A program made the translations under genes and the position numbers. Positions 28,369 to 39,541 of a stretch of DNA of 64,000 nt are shown here, in pieces; position 1 is the first letter of the stretch, and every line of letters starts with the position of its first letter. Source of the DNA: Brucella oryzae (lineage in GTDB: Bacteria; Pseudomonadota; Alphaproteobacteria; Rhizobiales; Rhizobiaceae); the NCBI GenBank assembly GCA_012103035.1, contig JAAVLL010000001.1:2144501-2208500 (forward strand), given 5' to 3'. The notes beneath the pieces are model-generated. The model made no database searches, was not told where the DNA came from, and saw only the letters and a list, made by a program, of their open reading frames with translations.

Positions 28369-29616
28369 ATGGTGCTCACCAGCAATCTTAGAGTCAACGG
28401 CGATCGTCTTTGGGACAGTCTGATGGACATGGCCCAGATCGGGCCTGGTGTGCGCGGTGGCAATAACCGCCAGACCTTGACCGATGAAGACGGCGAAGGC
28501 CGCAAACTGTTTCAGAGCTGGTGCGAAAAATCCGGGCTTACCATGGGCGTGGATACGATGGGGAACATGTTCTTCCTACGCCCCGGCGAAGATTCCGACG
28601 CCGATCCGGTCTATATGGGCAGCCATCTCGACACGCAGCCGACAGGCGGTAAATTCGATGGCGTGCTGGGCGTTCTCGGCGGCCTCGAAGTCATGCGTAC
28701 GCTCAACGACATGAATATCAAGACGAAGCGGCCCATCGTCGTCGTCAACTGGACGAATGAGGAAGGCACCCGATTTGCCCCAGCCATGCTCTCGTCCGGC
28801 GTATTTGCCGGTGTCCACGAGCAGGATTGGGCCTATCAGCGCACCGATGCCAAAGGCAAGAAATTCGGAGACGAACTGGAGCGCATCGGCTGGAAAGGCG
28901 ATGAACCGGTTGGGCAACGCAAAATCCACGCCATGTTCGAACTCCATATTGAACAGGGGCCGATCCTCGAAGCGGAGCACAAGGATATCGGTGTCGTCAC
29001 ACACGGCCAGGGGCTGTGGTGGCTGCAGGTGACCTTGACCGGCAAGGAAGCGCATACCGGCTCTACGCCCATGAAGATGCGCAAGAACGCAAGCCTTGGC
29101 CTCGGCAAGATGCTGCAGCTCGTCAACGAAATCGCCATGGCGCACCAGCCGGATGCGGTGGGCGGTGTCGGCCATATCGACGTCTCACCCAATTCACGCA
29201 ACGTGCTTCCGGGCCAGATCGTTTTCACCGTGGATTTCCGCTCGCCCAACCAGGATGTGCTGGACGACATGAAAACGCGGTTTGAAAAGGAAGCGCCGAA
29301 GATTGCCGCAGAACTGGGCATCGGCATCGAGATCGAGGTGGCCGGACATTTCGACCCGGTGACTTTTGATGATGGCTGTGTGGTGGCGATCCGCAATGCA
29401 GCAGAGCGACTTGGCTATAGCCATCGCAACATCGTTTCCGGCGCAGGCCACGATGCATGCTGGGTCAATCGCGTCGCACCAACCGCCATGGTTATGTGTC
29501 CATGCGTGGACGGGCTCAGCCATAATGAAGACGAGAATATTTCGAAGGAATGGGCGTCGGCGGGAACCGACGTGCTTCTGCATGCGGTATTGGAGACTGC
29601 TGAAATTGTAAGCTGA
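28369..29616 (+). CDS. N-carbamoyl-beta-alanine amidohydrolase (M20 family, Zn-dependent)
   Basis: An intact 415-aa enzyme. It removes CO2 and ammonia from N-carbamoyl-beta-alanine or its methyl form, the third step of reductive pyrimidine breakdown. MGSHLDTQPTGGKFDGVLG and NWTNEEGTRFAPAM provide the di-metal ligands, FELHIEQGPILEAE is the hydantoinase/carbamoylase-family signature, and GAGHDACWVNRVAPTAM lies in the C-terminal metal half. The Arg-rich lid domain is at about 215-330. GGAGG precedes the ATG. It is the first gene of an operon with dihydropyrimidinase and an ABC importer, behind a RutR operator. L-carbamoylase activity on other substrates cannot be excluded. Confidence 0.88.
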   Translation: MVLTSNLRVNGDRLWDSLMDMAQIGPGVRGGNNRQTLTDEDGEGRKLFQSWCEKSGLTMGVDTMGNMFFLRPGEDSDADPVYMGSHLDTQPTGGKFDGVLGVLGGLEVMRTLNDMNIKTKRPIVVVNWTNEEGTRFAPAMLSSGVFAGVHEQDWAYQRTDAKGKKFGDELERIGWKGDEPVGQRKIHAMFELHIEQGPILEAEHKDIGVVTHGQGLWWLQVTLTGKEAHTGSTPMKMRKNASLGLGKMLQLVNEIAMAHQPDAVGGVGHIDVSPNSRNVLPGQIVFTVDFRSPNQDVLDDMKTRFEKEAPKIAAELGIGIEIEVAGHFDPVTFDDGCVVAIRNAAERLGYSHRNIVSGAGHDACWVNRVAPTAMVMCPCVDGLSHNEDENISKEWASAGTDVLLHAVLETAEIVS

Positions 29617-29675
29617 TTTCACAACCATCCACTACTGCTACTGTTCGCAACAAAACCAAAAGGGAACGACGAACA

Positions 29676-31129
29676 ATGGCAAAGGTCATCAAAGGCGGAA
29701 CCGTCATCACGGCTGACCGCACCTTTAAAGCCGATGTTCTCATCGAAGGCGAAAAGATTGTCGCTGTCGGCGACAATCTCTCCGGCGATGAAGTCATAGA
29801 TGCATCCGGCTGCTATATTATGCCGGGTGGCATCGACCCGCACACCCATCTGCAAATGCCCTTCATGGGAACCTACTCTTCCGACGATTTCGATACCGGA
29901 ACTGCGGCCGCCCTTTCCGGCGGCACGACGATGGTCGTCGATTTTGTGCTGCCGGATTCCGAAGGCAATCTGCTCGACGCACTTCAGGAATGGTTCCAGA
30001 AGGCGGGCAAGGCGCGCACCGACTATTCGTTCCACATGGCGATCACCGGCTGGAACGAGCGCACATTCAACGAGATGGCCGAAGTGGTGAAGCGCGGCAT
30101 CAATACTTTCAAGCACTTCATGGCCTATAAGGGCGCGCTGATGGTGAATGATGACGAGATGTTCGCCTCGTTCCAGCGCTGTGCGGAACTGGGCGCCATG
30201 CCGCTCGTTCACGCTGAAAATGGCGACGTCGTTGCGCAGTTGCAGGCCAAGCTGATGGCCGAAGGCAATGACGGGCCGGAAGCCCACGCCTATTCGCGCC
30301 CACCGGAAGTGGAAGGAGAAGCGACCAACCGCGCCATCATGATCGCCGATCAGGCAGGCGTGCCGCTTTATGTCGTGCATGTTTCCTGCGAACAGAGCCA
30401 TGAAGCGATCCGCCGTGCCCGGCAAAAGGGTATGCGCGTGTTCGGCGAGCCTTTGATCCAGCACCTGACGCTTGACGAGAGCGAATATCATAACAAGGAC
30501 TGGGATTATGCTGCACGCCGGGTAATGTCTCCGCCATTCCGTGACAAGGTCAACCAGGATAGTCTGTGGGCCGGTCTTGCGGCTGGAAGCCTGCAATGCG
30601 TCGCAACAGACCATTGCGCATTCACCACCGAGCAGAAGCGTTACGGCATCGGCAATTTCACCAAGATTCCGAATGGAACGGGCGGCCTCGAAGAACGCAT
30701 GCCAGTGTTGTGGTCGCGCGGCGTGCGCACTGGCCGCCTGACGCCAAACGAGTTCGTGGCTGTCACCTCGACCAACATTGCCAAGATCTTGAACATCTAT
30801 CCGCAGAAAGGTGCTGTGCTGCCGGGCGCGGATGCTGATCTTGTCATATGGGACCCGGAGGCCACCAAGAAGGTTTCTGCAAAACACAGCATTCCTCCAT
30901 TGATTACAACGTGTTCGAAGGCTTTGAACTCAAGGGCCTGCCGAAAATGACGCTTTCACGCGGGCGTATCGCATTCGACAAGGGACATGTCACGGCAGAG
31001 CCCGGTGACGGACGCTTCATCGAGCGCGAGCCGAACGGTGCCGTCAATCGGGCGCTGTCACAATGGAAGGAAATCGTTGCGCCGCGCAAAGTGGAGCGCA
31101 GCGCCGAACATATGCCGATAGGGGTCTGA
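29676..31129 (+). CDS. hydA: Dihydropyrimidinase (D-hydantoinase family)
   Basis: About 484 aa. Opens the dihydropyrimidine ring to N-carbamoyl-beta-alanine, step two after PreT/PreA. GGIDPHTHLQMPFMGTYSSD carries the first zinc His pair, TFKHFMAYKGALMV the lysine that is carboxylated, YVVHVSCEQSHEAI and LQCVATDHCAFTTEQK the later His/Asp. One 1-nt loss near 30892 is the only break. The tail ends ERSAEHMPIGV. GGGAACGACGAAC precedes the ATG. It lies 59 bases after the amidohydrolase gene and 3 bases before the ATPase gene. Confidence 0.9.
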
Positions 31130-31132
31130 GAC

Positions 31133-31983
31133 ATGGCCATCGTCCAGCTTCGGGAACCGCGCATGAGTTTGAATGACAGCATGGCCCCGGAGCGGGGCGA
31201 AGCAGATGCGCAGACAGTGATCGACATCAAAGACTTGTCGCTCGTCTTCGAGACGAATGATGGGCCGGTCCATGCGCTGTCCAATATTGATCTTGCCGTC
31301 AAGCGCGGCGAGTTCGTTTCCTTCATCGGACCTTCGGGATGCGGCAAGACCACATTGATGCGCGTCGTGGCCGATCTGGAGCAGCCGACATCAGGCTCCG
31401 TAACGGTGAACGGAAAAACGCCGGAACAAGCCCGCCTCGACCGATCCTACGGTTATGTATTTCAGGCAGCCGCTTTGTTTCCCTGGCGTACCATCGAAGA
31501 CAATGTCAGCCTGCCGCTTGAGATTATGGGATTTTCCAAGGCAGAAAGACGCGAGCGGATCGAAAAGAACCTCGCACTCGTCAACCTGTCAGGCTTCGGC
31601 AAAAATATCCCTGGCAGCTTTCGGGCGGCATGCAACAGCGCGCATCGATAGCTCGCGCACTTTCCTTCGACCCGGATATGCTGCTGATGGACGAGCCTTT
31701 CGGCGCTCTGGACGAAATCGTGCGTGACCATCTCAATGAACAGCTTCTCAAGCTTTGGGCCGCGACCCGCAAAACCGTGATTTTCGTCACACACTCGATC
31801 CCGGAAGCGGTGTTTCTCTCGACCAAGATCGTTGTCATGAGCCCACGACCGGGCCGCATTCATGAAATCATCGATTGCGATCTTGGTCCTGACAGACCGC
31901 TTGAGATTCGCGAATCTGAAGCATTCCTGAAAATTGCCCATCGGGTTCGTGAGGGGTTACGTCTGGGGCATATCCATGATTGA
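31133..31983 (+). CDS. ABC transporter ATP-binding protein (TauB/SsuB/ThiZ type)
   Basis: About 283 aa. Walker A is IGPSGCGKTTLM, the Q-loop YVFQAAALFPWRT, the signature LSGGMQQRASIARAL (after one frame change near 31617), Walker B LLMDEPFGALDE and the H-loop FVTHSIPEAVFLS. The loop ALFPWRT and the short length place it in the nitrate/taurine/HMP importer class, different from the sugar ATPases elsewhere in the window. It is coupled to dihydropyrimidinase by a 3-bp gap, so its likely cargo is uracil, thymine or a breakdown product. Confidence 0.85.
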
Positions 31984-32019
31984 GGATACTCAGAAACCGC
32001 ATCGTGCTGGAGATCGCCC

Positions 32020-32913
32020 ATGAAAGGCTTTCTGCACGACAGATTCATTCCGGTGGCAACCATACTTGCCGTCATTATTGCGCTTTGGTACGGCCTCGCG
32101 GTGGTGCTCAACGCGCCGTTCGAGCGGGATCAGGCGACACGCGCGGGAACAGAAATCCCCTTCTCGACGCTTGTCGCCAATACGATGCATCAGGACCGAC
32201 CTGTTTTGCCCGCACCGCATCAGGTGGCTGAAGAAATCTGGAAAACCGTCTTTGGAGTCAAACCGAGTTCCAAACGCAGTCTGATCTATCACGGGTGGGT
32301 AACATTATCGTCTACCCTGCTCGGTTTTGTGCTTGGATCGGCACTCGGTGTTCTTCTCGCTGTGGGAATTGTTCATTCCCGCACACTCGACAAGAGCCTC
32401 ATGCCGTGGATCATCACCTCGCAGACGATCCCGATCCTTGCCATCGCGCCGATGATTATCGTGGTGCTGAATGCCATTGGCATATCGGGCTTGCTGCCCA
32501 AAGCCATCATCTCGACCTATCTCTCCTTCTTTCCCGTGGCGGTGGGCATGGTGAAGGGGCTGAGGTCACCTGATGTAATGCATCTCGACCTCATGCGTAC
32601 CTACAATGCATCGAGATCACAGGTGTTCTGGAAACTGCGCTGGCCTGCGGCCATGCCGTTCCTCTTCACATCGATGCAGATCGCCGTCGCGATCAGCCTC
32701 GTTGGCGCGATTGTCGGTGAATTGCCAACCGGCGCAGTTGCCGGCCTCGGAGCGAGATTGCTTGCAGGTTCCTATTACGGCCAGACCGTGCAGATATGGG
32801 CAGCACTCGTTGCAGCCGCTCTGATGGCTGCGGTGCTGGTTGCGCTGATTGGCGTCGCGGCACAGCTTGTGAACCGACGCATGGGCGTAAAGCCGGAAAG
32901 GGCAGCCACATGA
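32020..32913 (+). CDS. ABC transporter permease (nitrate/taurine/HMP type), first
   Basis: An intact 297 aa with six predicted helices. The N-terminal part includes a periplasmic stretch (residues about 35-90), then the BPD_transp_1 core with SQTIPILAIAPMIIV and the coupling loop DLMRTYNASRSQVFWKLRWP. The TGA overlaps the ATG of the next permease gene. Two different permeases in one importer are less common in this class, which often uses a homodimer. Confidence 0.85.
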   Translation: MKGFLHDRFIPVATILAVIIALWYGLAVVLNAPFERDQATRAGTEIPFSTLVANTMHQDRPVLPAPHQVAEEIWKTVFGVKPSSKRSLIYHGWVTLSSTLLGFVLGSALGVLLAVGIVHSRTLDKSLMPWIITSQTIPILAIAPMIIVVLNAIGISGLLPKAIISTYLSFFPVAVGMVKGLRSPDVMHLDLMRTYNASRSQVFWKLRWPAAMPFLFTSMQIAVAISLVGAIVGELPTGAVAGLGARLLAGSYYGQTVQIWAALVAAALMAAVLVALIGVAAQLVNRRMGVKPERAAT

Positions 32914-33769
32914 TGACAGGCATTCTTTCCGTCATAGCGCTCATCGCTGTTTCATGGCTGCTTGTTGGTTGGGTCGCAAGTCTGAAGACCCGCAACCCTT
33001 TGGGCCAAAAGCTTTTGGATATCGCAGTGCCGGCGCTGTTCGGCATCGCAATGCTGATGCTCTGGGAGGTAACCGTCAGGCTTTTCGCTATTCCTCAGGT
33101 TCTTCTTCCAGCACCATCGGCAATCTGGGCACGCATAGCGGCGTCCGTACCAATTCTCTGGGCGGATTTCAGACAGACCTTTTGAAGGCGGTCATTATCG
33201 GCTATGTCGCCGGATGCGGTCTCGGTTTCATAACCGCCATCATCGCGGACCGGATTCCATTCCTGCGGAAGGGGTTGTTGCCGCTCGGCAATCTGGCTGC
33301 AGCACTTCCTATCGTGGGCGTCGCGCCAATCATGGTGATGTGGTTTGGCTTCGACTGGCAATCGAAGGCAGCGGTGGTCATCATCATGACCTTCTTTCCT
33401 ATGCTGGTGAACACGGTTGCAGGCCTTGCCAGTACCGGGGCGATGGAACGGGACATGATGGAGACCTACGGTTCAAGCTACTGGCAGACCTTGTTCAAGC
33501 TGCGTCTTCCAGCGGCTATGCCGTTCATATTCAACGCTCTCAAGATCAATTCCACCCTCGCGCTGATCGGCGCGATCGTGGCAGAATTTTTCGGCACGCC
33601 AATTGTCGGCATGGGCTTCCGCATCTCAGCGGAAATCGGGCGCATGAATGTGGATATGGTCTGGGCTGAAATCTTCGTAGCCGCTCTTGCGGGATCGCTC
33701 TCTTACGGGCTGATCGCGCTGATCGAGCGCAGACTGACATTCTGGCACCCGTCTTACAGGCGGGGTTGA
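32910..33769 (+). CDS. ABC transporter permease (nitrate/taurine/HMP type), second
   Basis: About 286 aa with one frame change near 33178. The core contains LPIVGVAPIMVMWFGFDWQS and the coupling loop DMMETYGSSYWQTLFKLRLP, closely parallel to the first permease, with which it probably forms a heterodimer. The ATG at 32910 overlaps the previous stop (ATGA). It ends 59 bases before the binding-protein gene. Confidence 0.83.
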
Positions 33770-33828
33770 ACGGAACGATTTGGCATCCGTCACCATAAGA
33801 CGGAGCTAATAACCAGAGGAGAACTGAA

Positions 33829-34824
33829 ATGAAAAGGCAATTTCTTTATGCCTTGGAACTGCAGGACTGGCGCTCGCGCTCATGAGCAGTTCGGCAATGG
33901 CAGCCGACAAGCTGACCTTGCAGCTCAAATGGGTGACGCAGGGACAATTTGCCGGTTATTATGTGGCCAAGGACAAGGGCTTCTATGAGGAAGAGAATCT
34001 CGATGTCGAGATCAAACCGGGCGGACCGGACGTCGCTCCGCCGCAGGTGATTGCCGGTGGCGGCGCAGATGTTGTTGTTGACTGGATGCCGTCAGCACTT
34101 GCTACCCGTGAAAAGGCGTTCCGCTCGTCAATATCGCCCAGCCTTTCAAGAAATCCGGCATGATGCTGACCTGCCGCAAGGACACCAACATCACCAAGCC
34201 GGAAGACTTCAAGGGCCGCACGCTTGGTGTGTGGTTCGGTGGCAACGAATATCCGTTTCTTTCATGGATGAGCCATCTGAAAATTCCGACCGAAGGCGGC
34301 AAGGATGGCGTGACAGTTCTGAAACAAGGCTTCAACGTCGATCCGCTGATCCAGAAGCAGGCCGATTGCATTTCCACCATGACCTATAATGAATATTGGC
34401 AGGTGATTGATGCAGGCATTCCAGCCGATCAGCTTGTCGTCTTCCCATATGAAGAGCAAGGCGTCGCCACTCTCGAAGACGGACTCTATGTGTTGGAAAA
34501 GACCCTCGACGATCCGGCAATGGTCGACAAGCTCGCCCGTTTTGTTCGCGCCTCGATGAAGGGCTGGCAGTATGCCTCCGAAAATCCAGGGAAGCAGCGG
34601 ATATCATACTCGATAATGATGCTTCCGGTGCGCAGACCAAGGAAGTTCAGGAACGTATGGTCAAGGAAATCGGCAAACTGGTTGACGGTTCCGATGGCAC
34701 TCTCGACGTAGCAGCTGCGGACCGCACGGTGGAAACACTACTTGGCGGCGGTTCCGACCCGGTCATCACCAAGAAACCGGAAGGTGCGTGGACCGCGAAG
34801 ATAACCGACGCAATGAAGAAGTGA
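33829..34824 (+). CDS. ABC transporter substrate-binding protein (NMT1/THI5-like)
   Basis: About 331 aa, periplasmic. A Sec signal peptide appears when one base near 33855 is restored (LALALMSSSAMAADKL). The mature start LTLQLKWVTQGQFAGYYVAK and GGGADVVVDWMPSALA are typical of the THI5/NMT1 family, which binds pyrimidine rings (thiamine precursors) and similar planar compounds. Further frame changes lie near 34125 and 34590. GAGGAG precedes the ATG. In this operon a uracil/thymine or dihydropyrimidine ligand is likely. It is followed by a strong terminator. Confidence 0.83.
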
Positions 34825-34841
34825 TTGTACTCAAAATGAGA

Positions 34842-34870
34842 AAGAAACCGGCCTCAAAGGCCGGTTTCTT
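34842..34870 (+). terminator. Terminator of the pyrimidine catabolic operon
   Basis: A perfect 13-bp stem (34842-34854 with 34858-34870) and a 3-nt loop, ending TTTCTTTGTTC, 17 bases after the binding-protein stop. The arm sequence begins AAGAAA, so it can also serve the convergent RND operon on the minus strand. Confidence 0.85.
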
Positions 34871-34936
34871 TGTTCTGAATTTACTCTGCTGGCTCAGCCG
34901 TGCCGCCTCTTTGCGACTTTTCTTTGAGAGCATTGT

Positions 34937-37900
34937 TTAGCTCTCTTCAAGCCGGGCTTCTTCCTCGGCTTTTGGCTGTGTAAAGCGCCCCAGCAGCAGA
35001 TAGGCGACCGGCGTTACATAGAGTGTGGCAATCGTCGCAAGGCCGAGGCCACCAACAATGACCCAGCCCAGAGCCACACGGGCTTCTGCGCCAGCGCCAC
35101 TTGCCAAAATCAGCGGCACGCCGCCAAGCACGGCGCATATCATCGTCATGCAGACAGGGCGAAGACGAATATTGATGCTTCTTCGATTGCTTCACGAACG
35201 CTCAAGCCCTTATCGCGCAACTGGTCCGCGAATTCGACAATCAGAATGCCGTTTTTGGCCATGATACCGACAAGCAGCACAAGCCCGATCTGGCTATAGA
35301 CGTTCAGGCTCGTGCCGGTGAGCAGCATGGCAAAGACTGCGCAGCCGAGCCCGAGAGGAACGGTCGCCATCACGATCAGCGCACTGACAAAGCTTTCGAA
35401 CTGCGCTGCCAGCACCAGAAGAATGATGATGATGGCAAAACCGAACACCATTGCCAGACCGCTCGAAGTTTCGCTGAGCGTCGAGGCTTCCGCCAGCGGG
35501 ATGATGTGGCTGCCAGGCGGCAGAAGCGGCGCGGCGATCTCCTGCGCGGCCTTATAGGCATCGCCCAGCGCAAAATCGTCGCGCAGATTTGTCGTTATAG
35601 AAACCGAACGCTGACGTGTCTCGCGATTGAGCTGTGGCGGGACCGCTTTCTCAACGACTGTGGCGATGGATGACATCGGTACGTAGCGACCGTCTGTCGT
35701 CTTCATGAATACATTCTCAAGATCGGTCGGATCATTGATTGGATTTGTGGTGGCAACGAGTTTCACATCGAAACTGCGATCCCCTACATAGACCGATCCG
35801 ATCTTGCGACCGTCGAGTACTGATTGCACGGCATTCGCCAGCCCGGTGATGTCTATACCCAGATCGGAGGCGCGTTCGCGATTAATCTCGACGGAAAGCT
35901 GCGGCTGGGTCGGTTCGACGGAAAGTCGCGGCTGGACAAAACGCGGATCCTTTTCCAGCGCGGCAACGACCGCCTGGGCAGCAGGCTGTAGCTTGGCATA
36001 ATCACTACCGACTATGGCAAACTGCAAACCATTACCCGCACCGCGAATACCAAGACTGTTCGGCTGGGTGGTGAAGACACGCACCGCCGTTATGCCTTTG
36101 ATGCGTTGGGTAATGTCAGCCATGATTTCCTGCTGGCTGCGTGCGCGTTCCTTCCAGGGCGCCAGCGTCAAGACAACAAAGCCGTTATTGGACGATCCGC
36201 CGGAGCCCGCGATGGCATAGGTGGTAATGATTTCACCGCTATCGCGCAGAGGCTGAACCGCGTCCTCAATCTTGTCGAGCTGCGATTGGAGAAATTCCAC
36301 GCTGATGCCCTGCGGCCCGTTGATACGCAGCAGTGCGACGGCGCGGTCTTCCGACGGCGTCAGTTCCTGACGAATCAGACCGTAGCCGACATAGGACGCG
36401 CCTGCGAACAGAATCGCCACGAGCACAACAACGAACGGCGCCGACAGGCAGATATGCAGGGTCTTTCGATAAAAGGTCGCGAGTCCCCGCCGATACGGCG
36501 CAAGAAAAGCGGACCATGGCCGCCATCTTCACCACTCCCTCTTTGAGGAAACGAGAAGCAAGCATCGGGCAAAGCGTAAGCGCAACAACCGATGACAGAA
36601 GAACCGCAATCGCCAGCACGAAGCCGAATTCACGAAACAGACCACCCGCCTGCCCCGGCAAAACGAAATCGGAACAAAGACCGCCGCCAAAGTCAGCGTG
36701 GTGGCGATGACGGCAAAAGACTTCCTGCGTGCCGAGCACTGCCGCCGCGCGCGGCCCCATGCCCTGATTGCGTCGCCGGACAACATTTTCCAGCACCACA
36801 ATGGCATCGTCCACCACGAGACCCGTCGCGAGCACCAACGCCAGCAGGGTAAGAATGTTGACTGAGAACCCCGCCAGATAGATGGCTGCAATTGTCCCGA
36901 TAAGCGCGACGGGCATCGACAAGGCCGGAATGAGCGTGGCGCGTATATCCCACAAAACATGAAGATAATCGCTACGACGATGATCACCGACGCGATCAGA
37001 GCGATTTCCACCTCGTGGATTGCACCATTGATGAAATTCGCATCGTCGCTGGTGACAGCAATATTGACGCCCTCCGGCAATGTCTTCTGCAGATTGGCAA
37101 CCGCTGCGCGGATGCCCTCCGAAATGTCGAGCGTATTTGACTGTGCCTGACGCACGATACCAAGGCCGATCGCCGTCTTGCCGTTGGAACGAACTGCCGA
37201 GCTTTCGATGTCCGGTCCAAGCGTCACGGTTGCGACATCGCGGATTTGCGTACGTCCGTTGATGTAGACGTTCTCGAAATCCTCAGGCTTTTCAAGATTG
37301 GCTGTAGCACGGACAACAATGGACTGATCGGCGCTACGTAAGGAACCGGCAGGAGCATCCAGTCCCATGGAGGACAGCGCCTTGGTTATATCGGCGATAG
37401 TCAGACCGTAGCTCGCAAGGCGCGCCTGATTAATATCAATGCGGAAAATCTTGTCGCGGTCACCATTGATCTGGACGTCAGCAACACCCGGTACGGCTGA
37501 CAGGATATCCTGTATCTGGTCTTCGACCAGCACCGTCATGTCATCGACCGACATGGTATCGGACGTAACCGCCAGACGCATCACCGGATCGGCATTGAAT
37601 CCGCCTTGATGATGCGTGACGGATCCGCCTCTTCCGGCACGTCATTGGCAACACGGGAGATCGCATCGCGCATATCGGCGGCTGCAACATTGAGGTCCAC
37701 GCCGTCGTTGAACTCTACCGTGACACGGCTGCGCTCAAACGACGATGTGGAAGAAATCGACTTCACGCCCGAAACTCGCGCAACAGCGTTTTCCAGAACC
37801 TGTGTCAACTGACGATCGATGGTTTCAGCAGATGCGCCACTGAAATCTGTGCTGATTGTCACGACAGGCCGGTCAACGTCAGGCAGTTCGCGAATATCGA

Positions 37901-38024
37901 CGCCTGCGAATGCTGCAAGTCCCGCAACCACGATCAGAACGTTGATAACGAAAGCAAAAACTGGACGACGGATGAACAGTGCGGTCGATCCGCTGTTGCC
38001 GGATGGGGAATTGTGACTTGTCAC
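34937..38024 (-). CDS. RND-family efflux transporter (HAE1/AcrB-like)
   Basis: About 1029 aa, inner-membrane proton-driven drug/solute exporter. The start is GTG 38024 after GAGGGTAAAGGC. RPVFAFVINVLIVVAGLAAF is helix 1. VVDDAIVVLENVVRR holds the proton-relay Asp region of TM4. VLLVGIMAKNGILIVEFADQ is the TM10-11 signature, and FATFYRKTLHI-type sequence opens the second half. At least five frame changes (near 37600, 36960, 36725, 36500 and 35170) are bridged. It lies 11 bases after the adaptor gene. No outer-membrane channel gene is in the operon, so it presumably uses a TolC encoded elsewhere. Confidence 0.85.
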
Positions 38025-38034
38025 GCCTTTACCC

Positions 38035-39161
38035 TCATCCTGCAGCAGGTTTTACCGAAGCAGGGTCAGCCAGCACCGTGCCTCGTTCGTTCTTTACGCG
38101 CACAGGTGCGTCATCCCGTACGGTTTGGACACCCTGCGTAACGATCATGTCTCCCTGCTTTACCGGGCCATCGATCAGAATGTTGGTTGAATTGCGCTGA
38201 ACAATACGAGCGTCGATTTTCTTGGCGACACCGTTTTCAATGCGCCAGACATAGGAACCGTCCGCTCCCCACTGAATAGCCAGCGGGTCGACCGAAGGAT
38301 AGCGATCACCCGGAAACAGCACCGTGACGGAGAACGACATGCCTGCACGCAGACGATCCTGTGTGTTCGGCACTTCTGCACGGACATGCAGCGTACGGCT
38401 GGCTTCGTCCAGCATATTGTCAACCGCGTTGATTTCGCCGTTATAGGTCTCACCCGGAAAGGCAGTCGATTCCGCAGTTAATGGCTGGCCGACCCTGATT
38501 TGCGGTGCGAAGCGTTCCGGCACCCATATATCGATCAGAACTTTCGACCTGTCGTCGATACGGCCAATGGATGTCTGCGCGGTAATGTAGTTACCCACAT
38601 TGACAGGAAGAATGCCGACAATACCAGCGATCGGCGCACGAACCGTACGGCGGCTCAGCGCAAGCTGCGCATCCTGCAAAGCGAGCTGCGCATTCGCGAC
38701 TGCCAGTTCCGCTTCGACCGCCTGAACTTCCGTTGCGGTGTTTGTCGCCCGCAATTTTGCAATGCGCTGGCGTGTCGTCTGCGCATCCTTCAACGCGATC
38801 TCGGCTTTGGAGACAGCGATCTTCTCCGTCTCGGCATCAAGTTCGGCAACCGGATCACCTTCCTTCACACTATCGCCAGCCTTAACGTAAAGCTTCGTCA
38901 TGTAACCGCTGGAGTATGGGGTTATCGATACGGTGCTGAGAGCCCGTGCCGAACCGATAGCGGTCAAACGGTTGTTGATCGTTTCTTCACCCGCCGCTTC
39001 AACGACAACAAGCGGCGCTGAACGTTCGCTTCCGTTTTTGGCGTTTCTTCGCTCGTCGCAGCGGTCTTCGCCACATCATTCTTGTTCTTGTATGCATACC
39101 AACCGCCGATGGCGGCCGCAGCTATGAGCAGGCACAAGGCAATCTGCTTCCAGGATTTCAT
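38035..39161 (-). CDS. RND efflux periplasmic adaptor (membrane fusion protein)
   Basis: About 375 aa. An N-terminal anchor (WKQIALCLLIAAAAIGGWY) is followed, after one frame change near 39012, by the lipoyl-like half VSITPYSSGYMTKLYVKAGD. A helical hairpin runs from about residue 100 to 170 (EVQAVEAELAVANAQLALQD), then comes the second lipoyl half RRTVRAPIAGIVGILPVNVG, and a beta-barrel follows. It bridges the RND pump and an outer-membrane channel. It is the first gene of the operon, divergent from the sensor kinase gene across 380 bp. Confidence 0.87.
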
Positions 39162-39541
39162 TCAGCTCTCCGGCAAGGTCTACCCGTCACCCTGACGGAC
39201 CTCGTATTCGAAACCATTATGTCGGGCGCGGACAATGCCAGCAAATAGTATCAGAGTGATGATTGTCTTCACATTGCGCAAATCACACATCCCATAAGGA
39301 TGCATGGATTTTTCCGTCCAAGACTTTGCACGCACAATCTTAAAGCGTCGAGTTAAATTTCGGTAATGCTACGCTGGAAGATAACATAAACGAATGCGTT
39401 TTTAACCGATTGAACAAAGGTTGTTGGATTTATCGGTCGGCTGCTTATATAGGAGGCTACCTTTATGAATTGCGTTTCGACGGCACACCGGTTGAGGCTC
39501 CGCGGCAATTAGGCCGGCCCGCCTCGAATTGGAAGCAGGTT
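39162..39541. promoter_or_regulatory. Divergent intergenic region between efflux operon and sensor kinase
   Basis: About 380 bases without a convincing gene. It is AT-richer than its surroundings, especially 39290-39410, and must hold the promoters of both divergent genes. I see no strong inverted repeat and no clear operator. A possible in-frame extension of the kinase upstream of ATG 39542 has no ribosome-binding site and no recognisable sequence. Confidence 0.4.

Noticed and set aside
29619..30887. 422-codon open frame antisense to dihydropyrimidinase
   Set aside because: It is a shadow of the real gene, with no ribosome-binding site and no recognisable domain.
39410..39541. Longer N-terminus of the sensor kinase starting at 39410
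   Set aside because: It has no ribosome-binding site and no domain-like sequence, whereas ATG 39542 has GGAAGCAGG upstream.
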